A stretch of 64,000 nt of DNA, from assembly GCA_022601645.1 (NCBI GenBank), contig JAJACH010000001.1, forward strand, positions 682,001 to 746,000, read 5' to 3'. Below, one piece after another: positions 1 through 9,558 of the stretch. Under the pieces are notes generated by a model. That model was not told the origin of the DNA, made no database searches, and was given only the letters and a program-made list of their open reading frames with translations. Numbering within the stretch: position 1 is the first letter of the stretch; each line of letters starts with the position of its first letter. The position numbers were made by a program, and so were the translations under genes. Origin of the DNA: Chlamydiia bacterium. Its GTDB lineage: Bacteria > Chlamydiota > Chlamydiia > Chlamydiales > Simkaniaceae.

Positions 1-212
1 TTCCCGATTTACCTGAGCTTCCCGAGGGGATGTACGGGATCGAAGAGGACCCAACGCCCAAAACGAACCTTTCCCTCACTTTCCCAGTTCAAAGAAAGGA
101 TGGGTCAGTGGTGTCAGGCGAGACCCTCTCAGAGCTCAAAATCCCTCAAAACCCCACACACTGGATTTTTGTCGCTGCGGACTATGCTGAAGATATCTAT
201 TGTCTGACCTAA
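1..212 (+). CDS. 3' end of an unidentified protein (partial)
   Basis: An open frame enters from the left edge (first full codon at position 3) and ends with TAA at 210-212, leaving about 69 residues. The tail reads PDLPELPEG, then a hydrophilic stretch containing KDGSVVSGETLSELKIP, then WIFVAADY, and ends DIYCLT. The first ATG is at 30, but coding potential continues upstream of it, so that ATG is probably internal. I do not recognise the family. It is followed after 24 nt by the TLC-like transporter, whose promoter lies across this stop codon. Confidence 0.55.
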   Translation, partial: PDLPELPEGMYGIEEDPTPKTNLSLTFPVQRKDGSVVSGETLSELKIPQNPTHWIFVAADYAEDIYCLT

Positions 213-228
213 GGCTTATTGCTATAAT
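200..228 (+). promoter_or_regulatory. Promoter of the TLC-like transporter gene
   Basis: TTGTCT (200-205), a 17-nt spacer and a perfect TATAAT (223-228) form a sigma70/sigma66-type promoter. The ATG at 237 begins only 8 nt after the -10 box, so the predicted transcript starts at or within a base or two of the start codon. No Shine-Dalgarno sequence fits, so this is a candidate leaderless mRNA. Inferred from sequence only. Confidence 0.5.
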
Positions 229-236
229 GTCTCTCC

Positions 237-1433
237 ATGACATCAGCCCTAAAGCGCTTTATTCCTTTTGCAATTCTCTGCGGATTTTGCATCACGCTTG
301 AGTACGCCATCTGTAAACCGACGAGTAACTCGGTCTTTATCGACGTCTATGGTGTGCGTGCGCTTCCCTTCGCTTGGCTTCTCACAATTCCGCTCAATTT
401 ATTCATTGTCACTCTCTACAATCGCTTCATCCCTAAACTTGGCCCTCTCAAATTATTGATTTACAGCACGAGCGCTGTCATCTGTTTAAACACTGCTGCT
501 GCCTTTTTTCTCAAAACGATTCCAGGGTTTGCCTTTCTTCATTTTGTCTTAAAAGATATCTATGTCCTTTTGATGTTCCAGCAACTTTGGTCTGTGATCC
601 ATGCCAATGTCGAGATGAAAAAAGCAAAATATCTCTACGGCGTCTTCTTTGGCATTGGGGGACTTGGGTCAGTGCTCGGCTCTTATATCACGGCACATAA
701 CGCCATTCGCTTTGGCTCTGAGCATCTACTCCTATTGACAACGCCCATTTTCTTAGTATTTATGCTCCTCTATTATGGCATGATGCGACAAAGCATCGAT
801 GTAAAACTCCAAGCTAGCCGCGAGCATAAAGGCCTTAGACTTCTTTTCACTTCCAAGCCCCTGCAGCTGATTCTCCTCATTGTTGTTTTTATGCAAATGG
901 CCTCCACTCTCCTTGAATACCAATTCAACATGGAGCTTGCTCGAATAGCTCCCATGCAGGATGAACGCACCGCTTATTCCGCGCGCATTTTCGCCTACAT
1001 CAACATGGCATCTGTCTTCCTCCAACTTGTTGGAACCTACTTCTTCCTCCGCTTTCTCGGGCTTTTCAGAAGCCACATCATCATCCCAGGATACCTGCTT
1101 GTAAACGGTCTTCTTTCCCTTACTATTCCCTCCTTTCGCATGCTAACCTACTCTTTTGGAGCCACAAAAGCGTTTGATCATTCTGTTTTCCGTATCATCA
1201 CTGAAATGCTCTACATCCCTTTAGGTCATGATGAGAAATTCAAAGCTAAAGCGATCATTGACGTCTTTGCGTATCGCACAGCGAGAGCCTTTGCCTCCTT
1301 CCTTGTGATCGGTCTACAACTCATCCGCCTTGAAGCTGCGATCTCCTACGGATGCACGATCGTTCTTGCCGCCTGGTTAGCACTTGTCATATATCGTTTC
1401 GGTCGCTACGATCGAGCTTATGAAGCGATTTAA
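237..1433 (+). CDS. TLC/NTT-like polytopic membrane transporter
   Basis: 398 residues with about 11-12 hydrophobic helices and a chlamydial/rickettsial ATP:ADP-translocase-like (TLC family) pattern: N-terminal helix pair, FQQLWSVIHANVEMKKAKYLYGVFFGIGGLG near residues 118-140, and conserved charged positions between helices. Canonical nucleotide transporters have about 500 residues, so this is a shorter relative and its substrate need not be a nucleotide. Members of this short subgroup occur in Chlamydiae. It probably acts in the inner membrane. The last 14 nt overlap the malic enzyme start, so the two may be cotranscribed. Confidence 0.72.
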   Translation: MTSALKRFIPFAILCGFCITLEYAICKPTSNSVFIDVYGVRALPFAWLLTIPLNLFIVTLYNRFIPKLGPLKLLIYSTSAVICLNTAAAFFLKTIPGFAFLHFVLKDIYVLLMFQQLWSVIHANVEMKKAKYLYGVFFGIGGLGSVLGSYITAHNAIRFGSEHLLLLTTPIFLVFMLLYYGMMRQSIDVKLQASREHKGLRLLFTSKPLQLILLIVVFMQMASTLLEYQFNMELARIAPMQDERTAYSARIFAYINMASVFLQLVGTYFFLRFLGLFRSHIIIPGYLLVNGLLSLTIPSFRMLTYSFGATKAFDHSVFRIITEMLYIPLGHDEKFKAKAIIDVFAYRTARAFASFLVIGLQLIRLEAAISYGCTIVLAAWLALVIYRFGRYDRAYEAI

Positions 1434-3009
1434 ATACGCCATTGAAAATGGCCAGGTAAATATAGAAACAAGCCTTTGTGGCCAGGAAATTTTAAGAAAC
1501 CCTCTTCTCAATAAAGGTTCGGCGTTTACCCATCATGAGCGCGAGCAGCTCGGTCTCTTAGGGCTTTTGCCCTCTCACGAATCAACCCTAGAAGAGCAAG
1601 TAAATCGACGCTACAGGAACTACCAAGAGTGTACAACTGATATCGCCCGCTACTCGATGTTGTCAGCCCTTTTAGAGCGTAACGAGACTCTTTTTTATAG
1701 TTTAGTTTCAAAGCACATTGGCGAAATGATGCCCTACATTTACACCCCAACTGTTGGGAGTGCTTCGCTGAATTTTAGCTATCTCTACAACCAGAACAGG
1801 GGAGTCTATTTCTCCTATCCCATGAAAGAACACATTGAAACGATTGTAGACACCATCCAAAAAGACGAAGTTGACGTGCTTGTCATCACTGATGGTGAAC
1901 GCATTTTGGGTCTTGGAGACCTTGGCATAGGGGGAATGGCAATACCTGTAGGAAAGCTTTCTCTCTATACGGTTTTTGGAGGAGTGGCACCTTACCGCAC
2001 CTTGCCAGCTATGATTGATGTTGGGACGGATAACCCCGATCTTTTAGACGATCCTCTCTATATCGGCTGGCGCCATAAACGGATTCGTGGAGATGAGTAT
2101 GCGAACTTTATTGACCGCATTGTTCGCGCCGTTAAACGCCGCTATCCTAAGATTGTTTTCCAGTGGGAAGATTTTGCAAAACAAAATGCTCAGCCTCTCT
2201 TAGAACGTTATCGCCATGAAATCTGCTCGTTTAACGACGACATTCAAGGCACAGCAGCTGTAGCCTTTGCTGCAATCTTATCGGCTGTAAAAGCTATCAG
2301 CCAAACGTTGCAAGACCAGCGCATTGCCATTTTTGGAGGTGGATCAGCTGGCATGGGGATTGCGCGCATGATCGTTCAAGGTCTTATGTTAGAGGGGTTG
2401 TCTGAAAGTGATGCTTGGGAAAGGCTGTATATCATCGATATTGACGGCTTAACGCGGGAAGTCAACTGGGAAGTCAAAGGGAAAATCACTCTTAAAGAAG
2501 TGGTCAAACATGCTAAACCCACCATTTTGATCGGGACATCCGCTCAAGCCGGCGCATTTTCTAAAGAGATCATAGAGGAGATGGCACGCCACACGACGCA
2601 TCCAATTATTCTCCCTCTTTCCAATCCAACAGCGAATGCTGAGGCAAAACCGGAAGATCTTCGAGCGTGGACCCAAAATAAAGCCATCATTGCAACAGGC
2701 TCACCCTTTGAGAACACCTCACAGTGCAATAACGTCTATATTTTTCCAGGACTTGGTCGAGGCGTGATGGCTGCTGGAAGCCCGTGTATTGAAGATCACC
2801 ATTTTATCTTGGCTGCAAGAATCTTAGCTGCCCACTCGCCAATGTTAGGCGGCCTTGACAAGCCTCTTTTTCCTTCACTTGATAAACTCCCTAAGATCTC
2901 AAAAGACATTGCAATGAAGCTTTCCAAAGACATTACAGGGCAAGACCTAACGCAGCAAATCGAAGATACCTGGTGGGGTAAGACTTATCCCAAATTCTCT
3001 AAAGCTTGA
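1420..3009 (+). CDS. maeA: NAD-dependent malic enzyme
   Basis: Oxidatively decarboxylates malate to pyruvate in the cytoplasm. The protein aligns along its length with E. coli SfcA/MaeA: PLLNKGSAF near the N-terminus, NETLFYxLV, IYTPTVG with the catalytic Tyr, VITDGERILGLGDLGIGGM, ICSFNDDIQGTAAV and the nucleotide-binding IAIFGGGSAGMG near residue 305. I prefer the ATG at 1420 (529 residues) to an in-frame start at 1384, because the SfcA-like sequence begins there and the 1384 start lies deep in the upstream gene. The 3' end overlaps the convergent tpx gene by 25 nt. Confidence 0.93.
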   Translation: MKRFKYAIENGQVNIETSLCGQEILRNPLLNKGSAFTHHEREQLGLLGLLPSHESTLEEQVNRRYRNYQECTTDIARYSMLSALLERNETLFYSLVSKHIGEMMPYIYTPTVGSASLNFSYLYNQNRGVYFSYPMKEHIETIVDTIQKDEVDVLVITDGERILGLGDLGIGGMAIPVGKLSLYTVFGGVAPYRTLPAMIDVGTDNPDLLDDPLYIGWRHKRIRGDEYANFIDRIVRAVKRRYPKIVFQWEDFAKQNAQPLLERYRHEICSFNDDIQGTAAVAFAAILSAVKAISQTLQDQRIAIFGGGSAGMGIARMIVQGLMLEGLSESDAWERLYIIDIDGLTREVNWEVKGKITLKEVVKHAKPTILIGTSAQAGAFSKEIIEEMARHTTHPIILPLSNPTANAEAKPEDLRAWTQNKAIIATGSPFENTSQCNNVYIFPGLGRGVMAAGSPCIEDHHFILAARILAAHSPMLGGLDKPLFPSLDKLPKISKDIAMKLSKDITGQDLTQQIEDTWWGKTYPKFSKA

Positions 3010-3485
3010 TCGTAATTAGGTTCGGATGTGATCTCTTCAACAAGCTCACTGTGGACGACGATATTGTTCTCATCAAGTACAAGAACAGCTCTTGCCGTTA
3101 ACCCCTCCATCGGGCCATCTTTAATCAAAACCCCATAATCATAGGCAAAATCCCTTGAGCGCATGATTGAAAGGGGAATAATGTTCTCTAAATTTTCGAG
3201 GCCACATACTCGTTTTTGAGCAAAAGGCAGGTCTGCTGAAACAATAAGGATCACAGCGCTTGGATGAGCTTTTGCAGCTTCATTGAACTTTTTCGAGGAA
3301 GTCAAACAAACATCCGTATCCAAGCTTGGAACAATGGAGATCAGCTTGCGCTTTCCTTGGAAATCACTTAAGTGCCTATTAGTTAGCGACGCGTCAACCA
3401 GCGAGAAGTTTGGCGCTTTTGAACCAACTGCTGGTAACTCTCCGCCTGTATGAATTAATTCTCCCTTCAACTTCACATCACTCAT
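2985..3485 (-). CDS. tpx: Thiol peroxidase Tpx
   Basis: 166-residue peroxiredoxin of the Tpx class, which reduces hydroperoxides using thioredoxin. The peroxidatic Cys60 sits in SLDTDVC (E. coli SIDTPVC), and the resolving Cys94 in SADLPFAQKRVCG matches E. coli Cys95. The N-terminal GGELPAVGSKAPNF is also typical. The length is normal. It is monocistronic, convergent with maeA, and the two coding regions overlap by 25 nt, so neither gene has a terminator outside coding sequence. Confidence 0.94.
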   Translation of the reverse strand: MSDVKLKGELIHTGGELPAVGSKAPNFSLVDASLTNRHLSDFQGKRKLISIVPSLDTDVCLTSSKKFNEAAKAHPSAVILIVSADLPFAQKRVCGLENLENIIPLSIMRSRDFAYDYGVLIKDGPMEGLTARAVLVLDENNIVVHSELVEEITSEPNYDQALENLG

Positions 3486-3559
3486 TTGAAAATCTCCTTT
3501 GAAGCGACAGTATCAAACTTGAACTTTATTGAAAACATCCTTTAGAATACTTCTTCAAC

Positions 3560-4003
3560 ATGATGTATCCAACCTTCACACCTATTGCCTCGCTGCAGGA
3601 AGTCGAGAATCGTCGAGATCTTCTAAGAACCCTTGATGCACACCTAGCAGAAAATCAGCAAGTAGAAGAGCCAGATCTACTTCTCCCCTCAATCGCCACA
3701 CTCAAGGTAGTTGTCATCAATAGTGAGGGGGTTACAGACGATGAGCACCTCGTGCTTTCTCATGAGTGCAATATGATCGAGGTCGCTCTTTGCATTACAA
3801 CAGCAGCTCGACTTGCCGAAGATGAGGACGTTAAGCTTTATTCAAAAGGACTTAGCTATCTCTACGCCGTAGCTTTAAGAGCTGGCGAGATAGCGCTTTG
3901 CGATCAAGTATCCGACCTCTTTCTCTTAGGTGTATTGACTCAGGATTGGGAACAGCTAGTTCCTGCTTGCATGCAGCTCACTTCCTTATTGGAGCGTGTT
4001 TAA
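3560..4003 (+). CDS. Hypothetical protein, 147 aa
   Basis: I do not recognise the family. The protein is acidic, mostly helical by eye, without signal peptide or membrane segment. Residues 75-140 (MIEVALCITTAARLAEDEDVK, then KGLSYLYAVALRAGEIALCDQ) look like two or three amphipathic helices, as in helical-repeat proteins. A weak promoter (TTGAAC 3519-3524, 18 nt, TAGAAT 3543-3548) precedes it. The 3' end overlaps the convergent 942-residue gene by 4 nt. It may be a lineage-specific protein. Confidence 0.55.
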   Translation: MMYPTFTPIASLQEVENRRDLLRTLDAHLAENQQVEEPDLLLPSIATLKVVVINSEGVTDDEHLVLSHECNMIEVALCITTAARLAEDEDVKLYSKGLSYLYAVALRAGEIALCDQVSDLFLLGVLTQDWEQLVPACMQLTSLLERV

Positions 4004-6828
4004 GAGCCCGCGGCACAAAGAAATTCTATCACTCTCTCTGCAGTCGTTGTGGTTAATCTAACACTTTTCTCATAAGCATTAGTTGCATCTGCACCGTGTT
4101 TGGACCTTACAATACCACTTGTTCCGCAAGCTTTAGTCTTAGTGCGTCCATTTTTAGACCTTGCGGCTTTCAATGCTGCCGATGATGCATGTCCTGCTGA
4201 GCGCGTATCTGGGTAGCGGGCTGTATGTCTTGCTACGTTGAGGCCTTTGAGGAAAGGTATTAATTGATTAGGCTTTCTTAAGTCAATAGTACCAGTTACA
4301 GGAGATTCTCTAAGCATCGCGATGATGTTATGATCGAACCCTTTTAAATCTCCTCCATTATGCACAATTCTAAGGAGTTGCTCTAAGAAAATCGAGCAAA
4401 GCTGTTCGATCGTAGAAGTTTTAAGGTGGAGCAATTCAGAGTGTTCGCGAGAGGCTTCAAAAAGAATACGCTCTCCAAGTAGGATAAGACCTTGAATGTC
4501 TCGATTTGCTCGACCATAGGTTCTTGGAATTGATGAAAGACGGCCAAGCAGTTCTGCAAAGGCAGCTATTTCTTCTGAGGGGGGGATCAATAACTCATCA
4601 TCTGGGGCTTTAGATTCACTAGCAGATTCAACAGGAACGGGAGTTAGCGAGGAGAAGAATGCTGCGCTCATTTCAGGGGGGGATTGAGGAGGTATGTCTA
4701 AGTGTCGGTGCATGCTGTCACATGTAAGGATGACCGATTCGACAAAGCGCATCACCTGGGCCTGGACGACTTCAATATCACCCTCACCTCTATAGCAGCT
4801 ATAGACCTTCATGAGGAGATCTTCAGCATCGCCTTCCCTCCTTGTTCCAAGACCTAAGCGCGGAATATCTCGAGCTAAAATTTCACTGCGATTTGCCATC
4901 CTACAAGTTTCTAATTCCTCCATTGAAGGTGTCACACCTCCAGTTTTCAAAAGATGGAGGATATTGTGAGATTTAAAATTATTTCTTTTACCGTTGTGAT
5001 ATGCAGCAGCTCTTGCCATTTGCTCCATCATCTGCCCAGACTGTATGAGAAGAGAGATGAGATCCAGGGGTACATTTATTGACGGGGTGGTGTGGAAAAT
5101 ACGTAGGTGGTGTAAGAGGTCACTCATAAAAAGCATTGTATTTCTGTGAGCATCTCTTGCTGCAGGGTGTAACCTGGTGGTGTCATAATGAGTTAAGAGG
5201 GCTTCAACTTCTTCAAAAGACAGCGCTCTTGGTGGAGGAGCTGGCACAGGGGAATCAGGAACACTAATAGGTGAGACAGGTGGGGGAGTTGACATACCTG
5301 CACCACCTGGACAGGAAGCGGTAGGTCTTGATTCAACAAGTTCAACTACAGGTCCATCTTTATGTAAGGCAACTACGCGATCAAGTGTTTCCTGAGCAGG
5401 ATCTACAAGAGCTCTGAATTGCTCGCTTAAAGCACCAAACTGAGTTTCCATCTTAACTAAATAATCGATATCATGAACAGCACCACTTCCAGCAAGAGCT
5501 ACGGCAACCTCAGCAAAGCGATCTATGTCCCAAGACGCTTCTGCAGCCCTTAGAATCGCTCTTGTGAGATTGTTGCCAGTGAGCCCTGTAAAAGTCGTTT
5601 CTAGGGCTTCTCCTGGAGTATCGTGAAGGTAGAGCACAATGGCTTTGTATGTGTCAAAATATGAGCTAAATCCATCTAAGGCTGACGAAGTGTATGCTTG
5701 TAATTCTTTAAAAAGTTGCGGCGCTGCATCAAAAAAAGCTCTATTCGTATCTACGTAGTGCTTAACAGCGCTTCGGTAGTCCCGAATTGCTTTTGCTAAT
5801 CTTTCTGCATGGTGTGTATTTCCCGAATCAATTAAAGCGGTATATGCTCTTAAAAAGTTACTTTCTTGTAGATGCTTCAAGGCTTTTTCTGCAGAAGGAT
5901 CTCCTGAAACTACGCGGATTAAACTTTTAGCTTCTGTTGAAAGAGGGGTTAAATGCTTTACCATCTGCTCGGAATACTCACTAACATGGTGGTTGACTTG
6001 ATTAAAGAGCAAGTTCCAAACCGTTTTAAACTCATCTGCTCTAGCTTTAATTCCTGAAAGTTGCGCGCTTACTAGATCGGAAATAGCGAAGCGCAACTCG
6101 GGAGAAAGGTGAGGTGTGGTAAGCCAGGGAGGTACATCTGCAGACAGAACCGTTTCATTTATTAAACTTCCAGTTGGAGTTAAATCTATAGGGGTGGCAG
6201 GTAATACACAGACCCAAGCGTGAAGAGCTCTATAAGCTTTAAATTGGGCGTGGAAGAGAGCACAGTAACTGTTCTCTCTAGCGTCATCACTAAGGGGCAT
6301 GACTGGACCGGTTTCCATTGAAATTCTATGGAGTGCTACAAGCATTGGGTGCATCTTATCGGGAGTCATTTGATGCAAAGGCCAAAAATCTCCTGAACGA
6401 CTAATCTCCCCTTTGATTAAACTTTGAACTTCTCTTAGCACTTCTGGTGGGAAGGTGTCGCAATGATGAATGATTGCAAAAAGTCGAACAATGCGCGTTT
6501 GAGTATCCAGAACACCTCTTAGCGCTAGTTCTCCGGATGGTATAGATGTACCTCCATTTAAGAGTTGGACTTGCAGGGTTTGCCAAGCAGAACATTGATC
6601 TTCCCCAGGAACTAGAACTTTCGTTAACACATATTCGTGCACAAGCGCGGTCAGTTGATCTGAATCTTGAGGAGGTTCAGCTGGTGGAGCAAGCTCGCTA
6701 AGTTCATCAGCCCGAACGGCAACGACCCCACGTCGGCCGTCAGGTAAAGACAGTGTTCTCAAGGTGCCATCGGCATTAGTTAACGCAACTAATCCTTCAG
6801 GAAGCGATGTCCTTATTGCTGGTTCCAT
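4000..6828 (-). CDS. Large hypothetical protein, 942 aa
   Basis: Unrecognised. I start at the ATG at 6828 (MEPAIRTSLPEG), which has an AGGAG 8 nt upstream; an ATG 39 nt further out lacks one. The product is a long, mostly helical soluble protein with no signal peptide or membrane helix. Residues about 525-545 are a Pro-rich linker (TPPPVSPISVPDSP) separating an N-terminal helical half from a C-terminal half. The tail is basic (KAARSKNGRTKTKACG). Size, linker and absence of recognisable enzyme motifs resemble lineage-specific chlamydial effectors, but that is inference. Confidence 0.65.
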   Translation of the reverse strand: MEPAIRTSLPEGLVALTNADGTLRTLSLPDGRRGVVAVRADELSELAPPAEPPQDSDQLTALVHEYVLTKVLVPGEDQCSAWQTLQVQLLNGGTSIPSGELALRGVLDTQTRIVRLFAIIHHCDTFPPEVLREVQSLIKGEISRSGDFWPLHQMTPDKMHPMLVALHRISMETGPVMPLSDDARENSYCALFHAQFKAYRALHAWVCVLPATPIDLTPTGSLINETVLSADVPPWLTTPHLSPELRFAISDLVSAQLSGIKARADEFKTVWNLLFNQVNHHVSEYSEQMVKHLTPLSTEAKSLIRVVSGDPSAEKALKHLQESNFLRAYTALIDSGNTHHAERLAKAIRDYRSAVKHYVDTNRAFFDAAPQLFKELQAYTSSALDGFSSYFDTYKAIVLYLHDTPGEALETTFTGLTGNNLTRAILRAAEASWDIDRFAEVAVALAGSGAVHDIDYLVKMETQFGALSEQFRALVDPAQETLDRVVALHKDGPVVELVESRPTASCPGGAGMSTPPPVSPISVPDSPVPAPPPRALSFEEVEALLTHYDTTRLHPAARDAHRNTMLFMSDLLHHLRIFHTTPSINVPLDLISLLIQSGQMMEQMARAAAYHNGKRNNFKSHNILHLLKTGGVTPSMEELETCRMANRSEILARDIPRLGLGTRREGDAEDLLMKVYSCYRGEGDIEVVQAQVMRFVESVILTCDSMHRHLDIPPQSPPEMSAAFFSSLTPVPVESASESKAPDDELLIPPSEEIAAFAELLGRLSSIPRTYGRANRDIQGLILLGERILFEASREHSELLHLKTSTIEQLCSIFLEQLLRIVHNGGDLKGFDHNIIAMLRESPVTGTIDLRKPNQLIPFLKGLNVARHTARYPDTRSAGHASSAALKAARSKNGRTKTKACGTSGIVRSKHGADATNAYEKSVRLTTTTAERVIEFLCAAGS

Positions 6829-6991
6829 AAGATCTCCTCTCTCTTTGTTAGAAATACATTCTAACATAAAAGAGGTAAAACACCCACCATTTTGAATTTT
6901 TGAAAAATATAGTAGTAAATATTTTAATTAAAAAAAGGTTTGGCAAAATATATTAAGATTTGGTAAACAGTGCGTCAACTTTAGAAAAAGT

Positions 6992-7507
6992 ATGGAAACA
7001 ACAAAAGATAAAACCAAATTTCTCTATCGAGAAAAGAAGCTGTCTCCTTCTCTTTTGAGACACAAGATGAAAGGCACAAGGCTCAATTTCACGCTTGTCA
7101 ATGCAATGCTCTCTGAGATGGGAGATAAAAAGCGTTCCAAGAAGAAAATGTCTGTCTTTACGCTCCTTAGCGCCAAAATGGGTGCGGCAAATAAAATCGA
7201 CCGCTGTTGCGCTAAACAAGATTTCCACCTCCTTCATTTTCAAGAAAGTTTTTTCAGAACCCATAAAGAACTCAAAGGTCTCTTTCAGTGGAAAATTGCT
7301 CGTTACGCCGCAAAGAAGGGGCTAAGCGCGATCGCCAAGCAGTTTGAGAGGGACGTAAAACGGCATTGGCGGATCCAGCACTTAACCGAAGAACTTGACA
7401 AAGAAGAAAAAGAAGTGCAAAAAGATAACATTTTTGACGTCCTAAACCACCAAAGAGAAGAGCGTCAGTATTTACTAACCCGTATAACGAGTTTTTTCAT
7501 CAAATGA
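6992..7507 (+). CDS. Hypothetical basic protein, 171 aa
   Basis: Unrecognised, very Lys/Arg-rich and helical, no membrane segment. Basic clusters include KKRSKKKMS and RKHW-like stretches, and an acidic helix LTEELDKEEKEVQKD lies near residue 135. Its stop overlaps the start of the prolyl oligopeptidase gene (ATGA), suggesting translational coupling. The AT-rich 160-nt gap upstream presumably holds divergent promoters for this gene and the 942-residue gene. An antisense frame at 6953-7264 is a shadow. Confidence 0.55.
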   Translation: METTKDKTKFLYREKKLSPSLLRHKMKGTRLNFTLVNAMLSEMGDKKRSKKKMSVFTLLSAKMGAANKIDRCCAKQDFHLLHFQESFFRTHKELKGLFQWKIARYAAKKGLSAIAKQFERDVKRHWRIQHLTEELDKEEKEVQKDNIFDVLNHQREERQYLLTRITSFFIK

Positions 7508-9555
7508 TCATCTTTCCACTCCTTCTTGCTAGCTGCGCCACTTTTGGACCTTATCCAAAAGCCCCAGTGACCAATCACACAGACACACATCACAACATCG
7601 TCGTCAAAGACCCGTACCGTTATATGGAAAACCCCGACGACTCAAGACGGGTCGAATGGTTAAGAAAGGAAGCAACTTACAGCGCAGACTACTTCACGCA
7701 AATCAAAGACCGCTTAGAAATCAAACACGAACTACGTGACCTTCTCGACTTCCCTCGTTACTCAAGCCTCATGCGCCTTGGTCGACGCTATATCTTTTTC
7801 GAGAATACCGGGCTGCAAAACCAATCCGTCCTCTACATCCAAAATGGGTTAAAAAACGCCCCAAGAATCCTTCTCGACCCCAATTCGCTGTCTACTGACG
7901 GCACCGTCGCACTGAGACAAGTAGCACCTTCTTGGAATAACCGCAAACTTGCCTACGCACTCTCTCGCAAAGGAACCGATAGCCAAGAAATTCACGTCCT
8001 TGAACTCACAACAAACGGCAAGAAACTCAAAGACGTTGTTAAAGAAGTTAAGTTCTCCAATATCGCCTGGCACCGCGAAGGCTACTTCTACTCCAAGTTT
8101 GACAAAACAGGTAAACACGGCATCTACTACCACAAGATCGGGCAAAAACAACGTAAAGACACCCTCATCTACTCAGGAGCAACCTCAAAACAATCGATTC
8201 TTTACGCCTATACAACAGAAGAACAACGCTACTTAATTATTTGCGAAGAAGAACGGGGCTCTACAGGCAACTCTCTCCATTACCTCGACCTCAAAACACA
8301 TGAACAAGGTGTCCAAACCCTGGTAAGTGACTATCAAAAAACGCGCCACCCCATAGACGTCGACGGAGACCTCCTCTACGTCATCCAAGAAGGAAGCGTC
8401 TATACCTACAACCTGAAAACAAAAACCCGATCTCTCATCATCCCTTCAAATGAAAGACTCGTTGAAGACGCCGTGATCGCGAACAAATCCCTTGTTATCA
8501 ATACTATCGAAAATGCCGCAAACGCCCTCTACGTTTATTCTCTCAAAGGAGAGCAAATCGCAGAAATCAAACTTCCAGGCCAAGGTAGTGTATCCCAGCT
8601 CTACTCAAAACAAGGCTACTCACAAATCTACTTCTCCTACTCCTCCTTTACAACAGCCCCCACCCTCTATCGCTACGACCTCAAACGCAACAAACTGAAC
8701 GTCTTTAAACGCTCCAAGCCCCAATTAGACCTAACCCAATACACAAGCGAACTCCACATGGTGCCCTCCAAAGACGGCACCCGCATCCCCATGCACATCG
8801 TTCGCCACAAAAATGTCAAACAAACCGGCAAAAACCCCACCATCCTCTACGGGTACGGCGGCTTTAACGTCCCCCTCCTACCACGTTACATCGCCGGCAT
8901 GTACTACCTCCTAGAACGCGACGGCATCTTTGCCCAAGCATCGATCCGCGGAGGAGGGGAGTACGGCGAGAAGTGGCACCAAGGTGGAATGAAACTCAAT
9001 AAACAAAACTCCTTCGACGACTTTACAGCCTGCGCCAACTACCTCATCAAGAATAAATACACCTCAAGTGAAAAACTCGGACTCCAAGGCGGCTCCAACG
9101 GTGGCCTCCTCGTTGGCGGTATGACCGTGCAACACCCTGACCTCTTTCAAGTAGGCCTTATCCAAGTCGGTGTTCTCGACATGCTCCGCTTCCACGCTCA
9201 CACCATCGGATGGGCCTGGGAAGGCGACTACGGCTCTGTCCACAACGTTAAAGAATTCGAAAACCTCAAGAAACTCTCACCCTACCACAATATCGAAGAA
9301 GGCGTTGACTACCCAGCAACACTCCTCCTAACAGCAGACCACGACGACCGTGTCGTACCCTTCCACTCCTTCAAATTCCTCGCAGAACTTCAAGCGAAAG
9401 GTGGGCGTAAAAACCCCTACCTTCTCCGCCTTGAAACAAACGCAGGCCACGGAGCAGGAACGCCCTTAAGCAAGAGAATCGATGAATACACCGATCTCTT
9501 TGCTTTTTTCCTATGCAACACAAAAGAGTTCAAACCCGCCCCTCATAAAAAATAG
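7504..9555 (+). CDS. Prolyl oligopeptidase (S9A) lipoprotein
   Basis: 683 residues. The N-terminus carries a short signal with lipobox LLASC, so the enzyme is probably a lipoprotein facing the periplasm. DPYRYMEN near residue 35 is the typical S9A N-terminal motif, followed by a beta-propeller and a C-terminal alpha/beta hydrolase domain. The catalytic triad is visible: Ser531 in GGSNGG, Asp614 in TADHDDRVVP and His649 in NAGHGAG, in the same contexts as porcine prolyl oligopeptidase. It cleaves short peptides after proline. Third codon positions look more C-rich than in neighbouring genes. It overlaps the upstream gene by 4 nt. Confidence 0.92.
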   Translation: MIIFPLLLASCATFGPYPKAPVTNHTDTHHNIVVKDPYRYMENPDDSRRVEWLRKEATYSADYFTQIKDRLEIKHELRDLLDFPRYSSLMRLGRRYIFFENTGLQNQSVLYIQNGLKNAPRILLDPNSLSTDGTVALRQVAPSWNNRKLAYALSRKGTDSQEIHVLELTTNGKKLKDVVKEVKFSNIAWHREGYFYSKFDKTGKHGIYYHKIGQKQRKDTLIYSGATSKQSILYAYTTEEQRYLIICEEERGSTGNSLHYLDLKTHEQGVQTLVSDYQKTRHPIDVDGDLLYVIQEGSVYTYNLKTKTRSLIIPSNERLVEDAVIANKSLVINTIENAANALYVYSLKGEQIAEIKLPGQGSVSQLYSKQGYSQIYFSYSSFTTAPTLYRYDLKRNKLNVFKRSKPQLDLTQYTSELHMVPSKDGTRIPMHIVRHKNVKQTGKNPTILYGYGGFNVPLLPRYIAGMYYLLERDGIFAQASIRGGGEYGEKWHQGGMKLNKQNSFDDFTACANYLIKNKYTSSEKLGLQGGSNGGLLVGGMTVQHPDLFQVGLIQVGVLDMLRFHAHTIGWAWEGDYGSVHNVKEFENLKKLSPYHNIEEGVDYPATLLLTADHDDRVVPFHSFKFLAELQAKGGRKNPYLLRLETNAGHGAGTPLSKRIDEYTDLFAFFLCNTKEFKPAPHKK

Positions 9556-9558
9556 AGT

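Noticed and set aside
6953-7264. 103-codon minus-strand frame opposite the basic protein
   Set aside because: Overlaps the plus-strand gene, which is coupled (ATGA) to the peptidase gene; the minus frame has no ribosome site.
7504-9555. Horizontal transfer of the prolyl oligopeptidase gene from its C-rich third positions
   Set aside because: The bias is visible by eye but I could not compute codon usage, and several other genes in the window share it in part.
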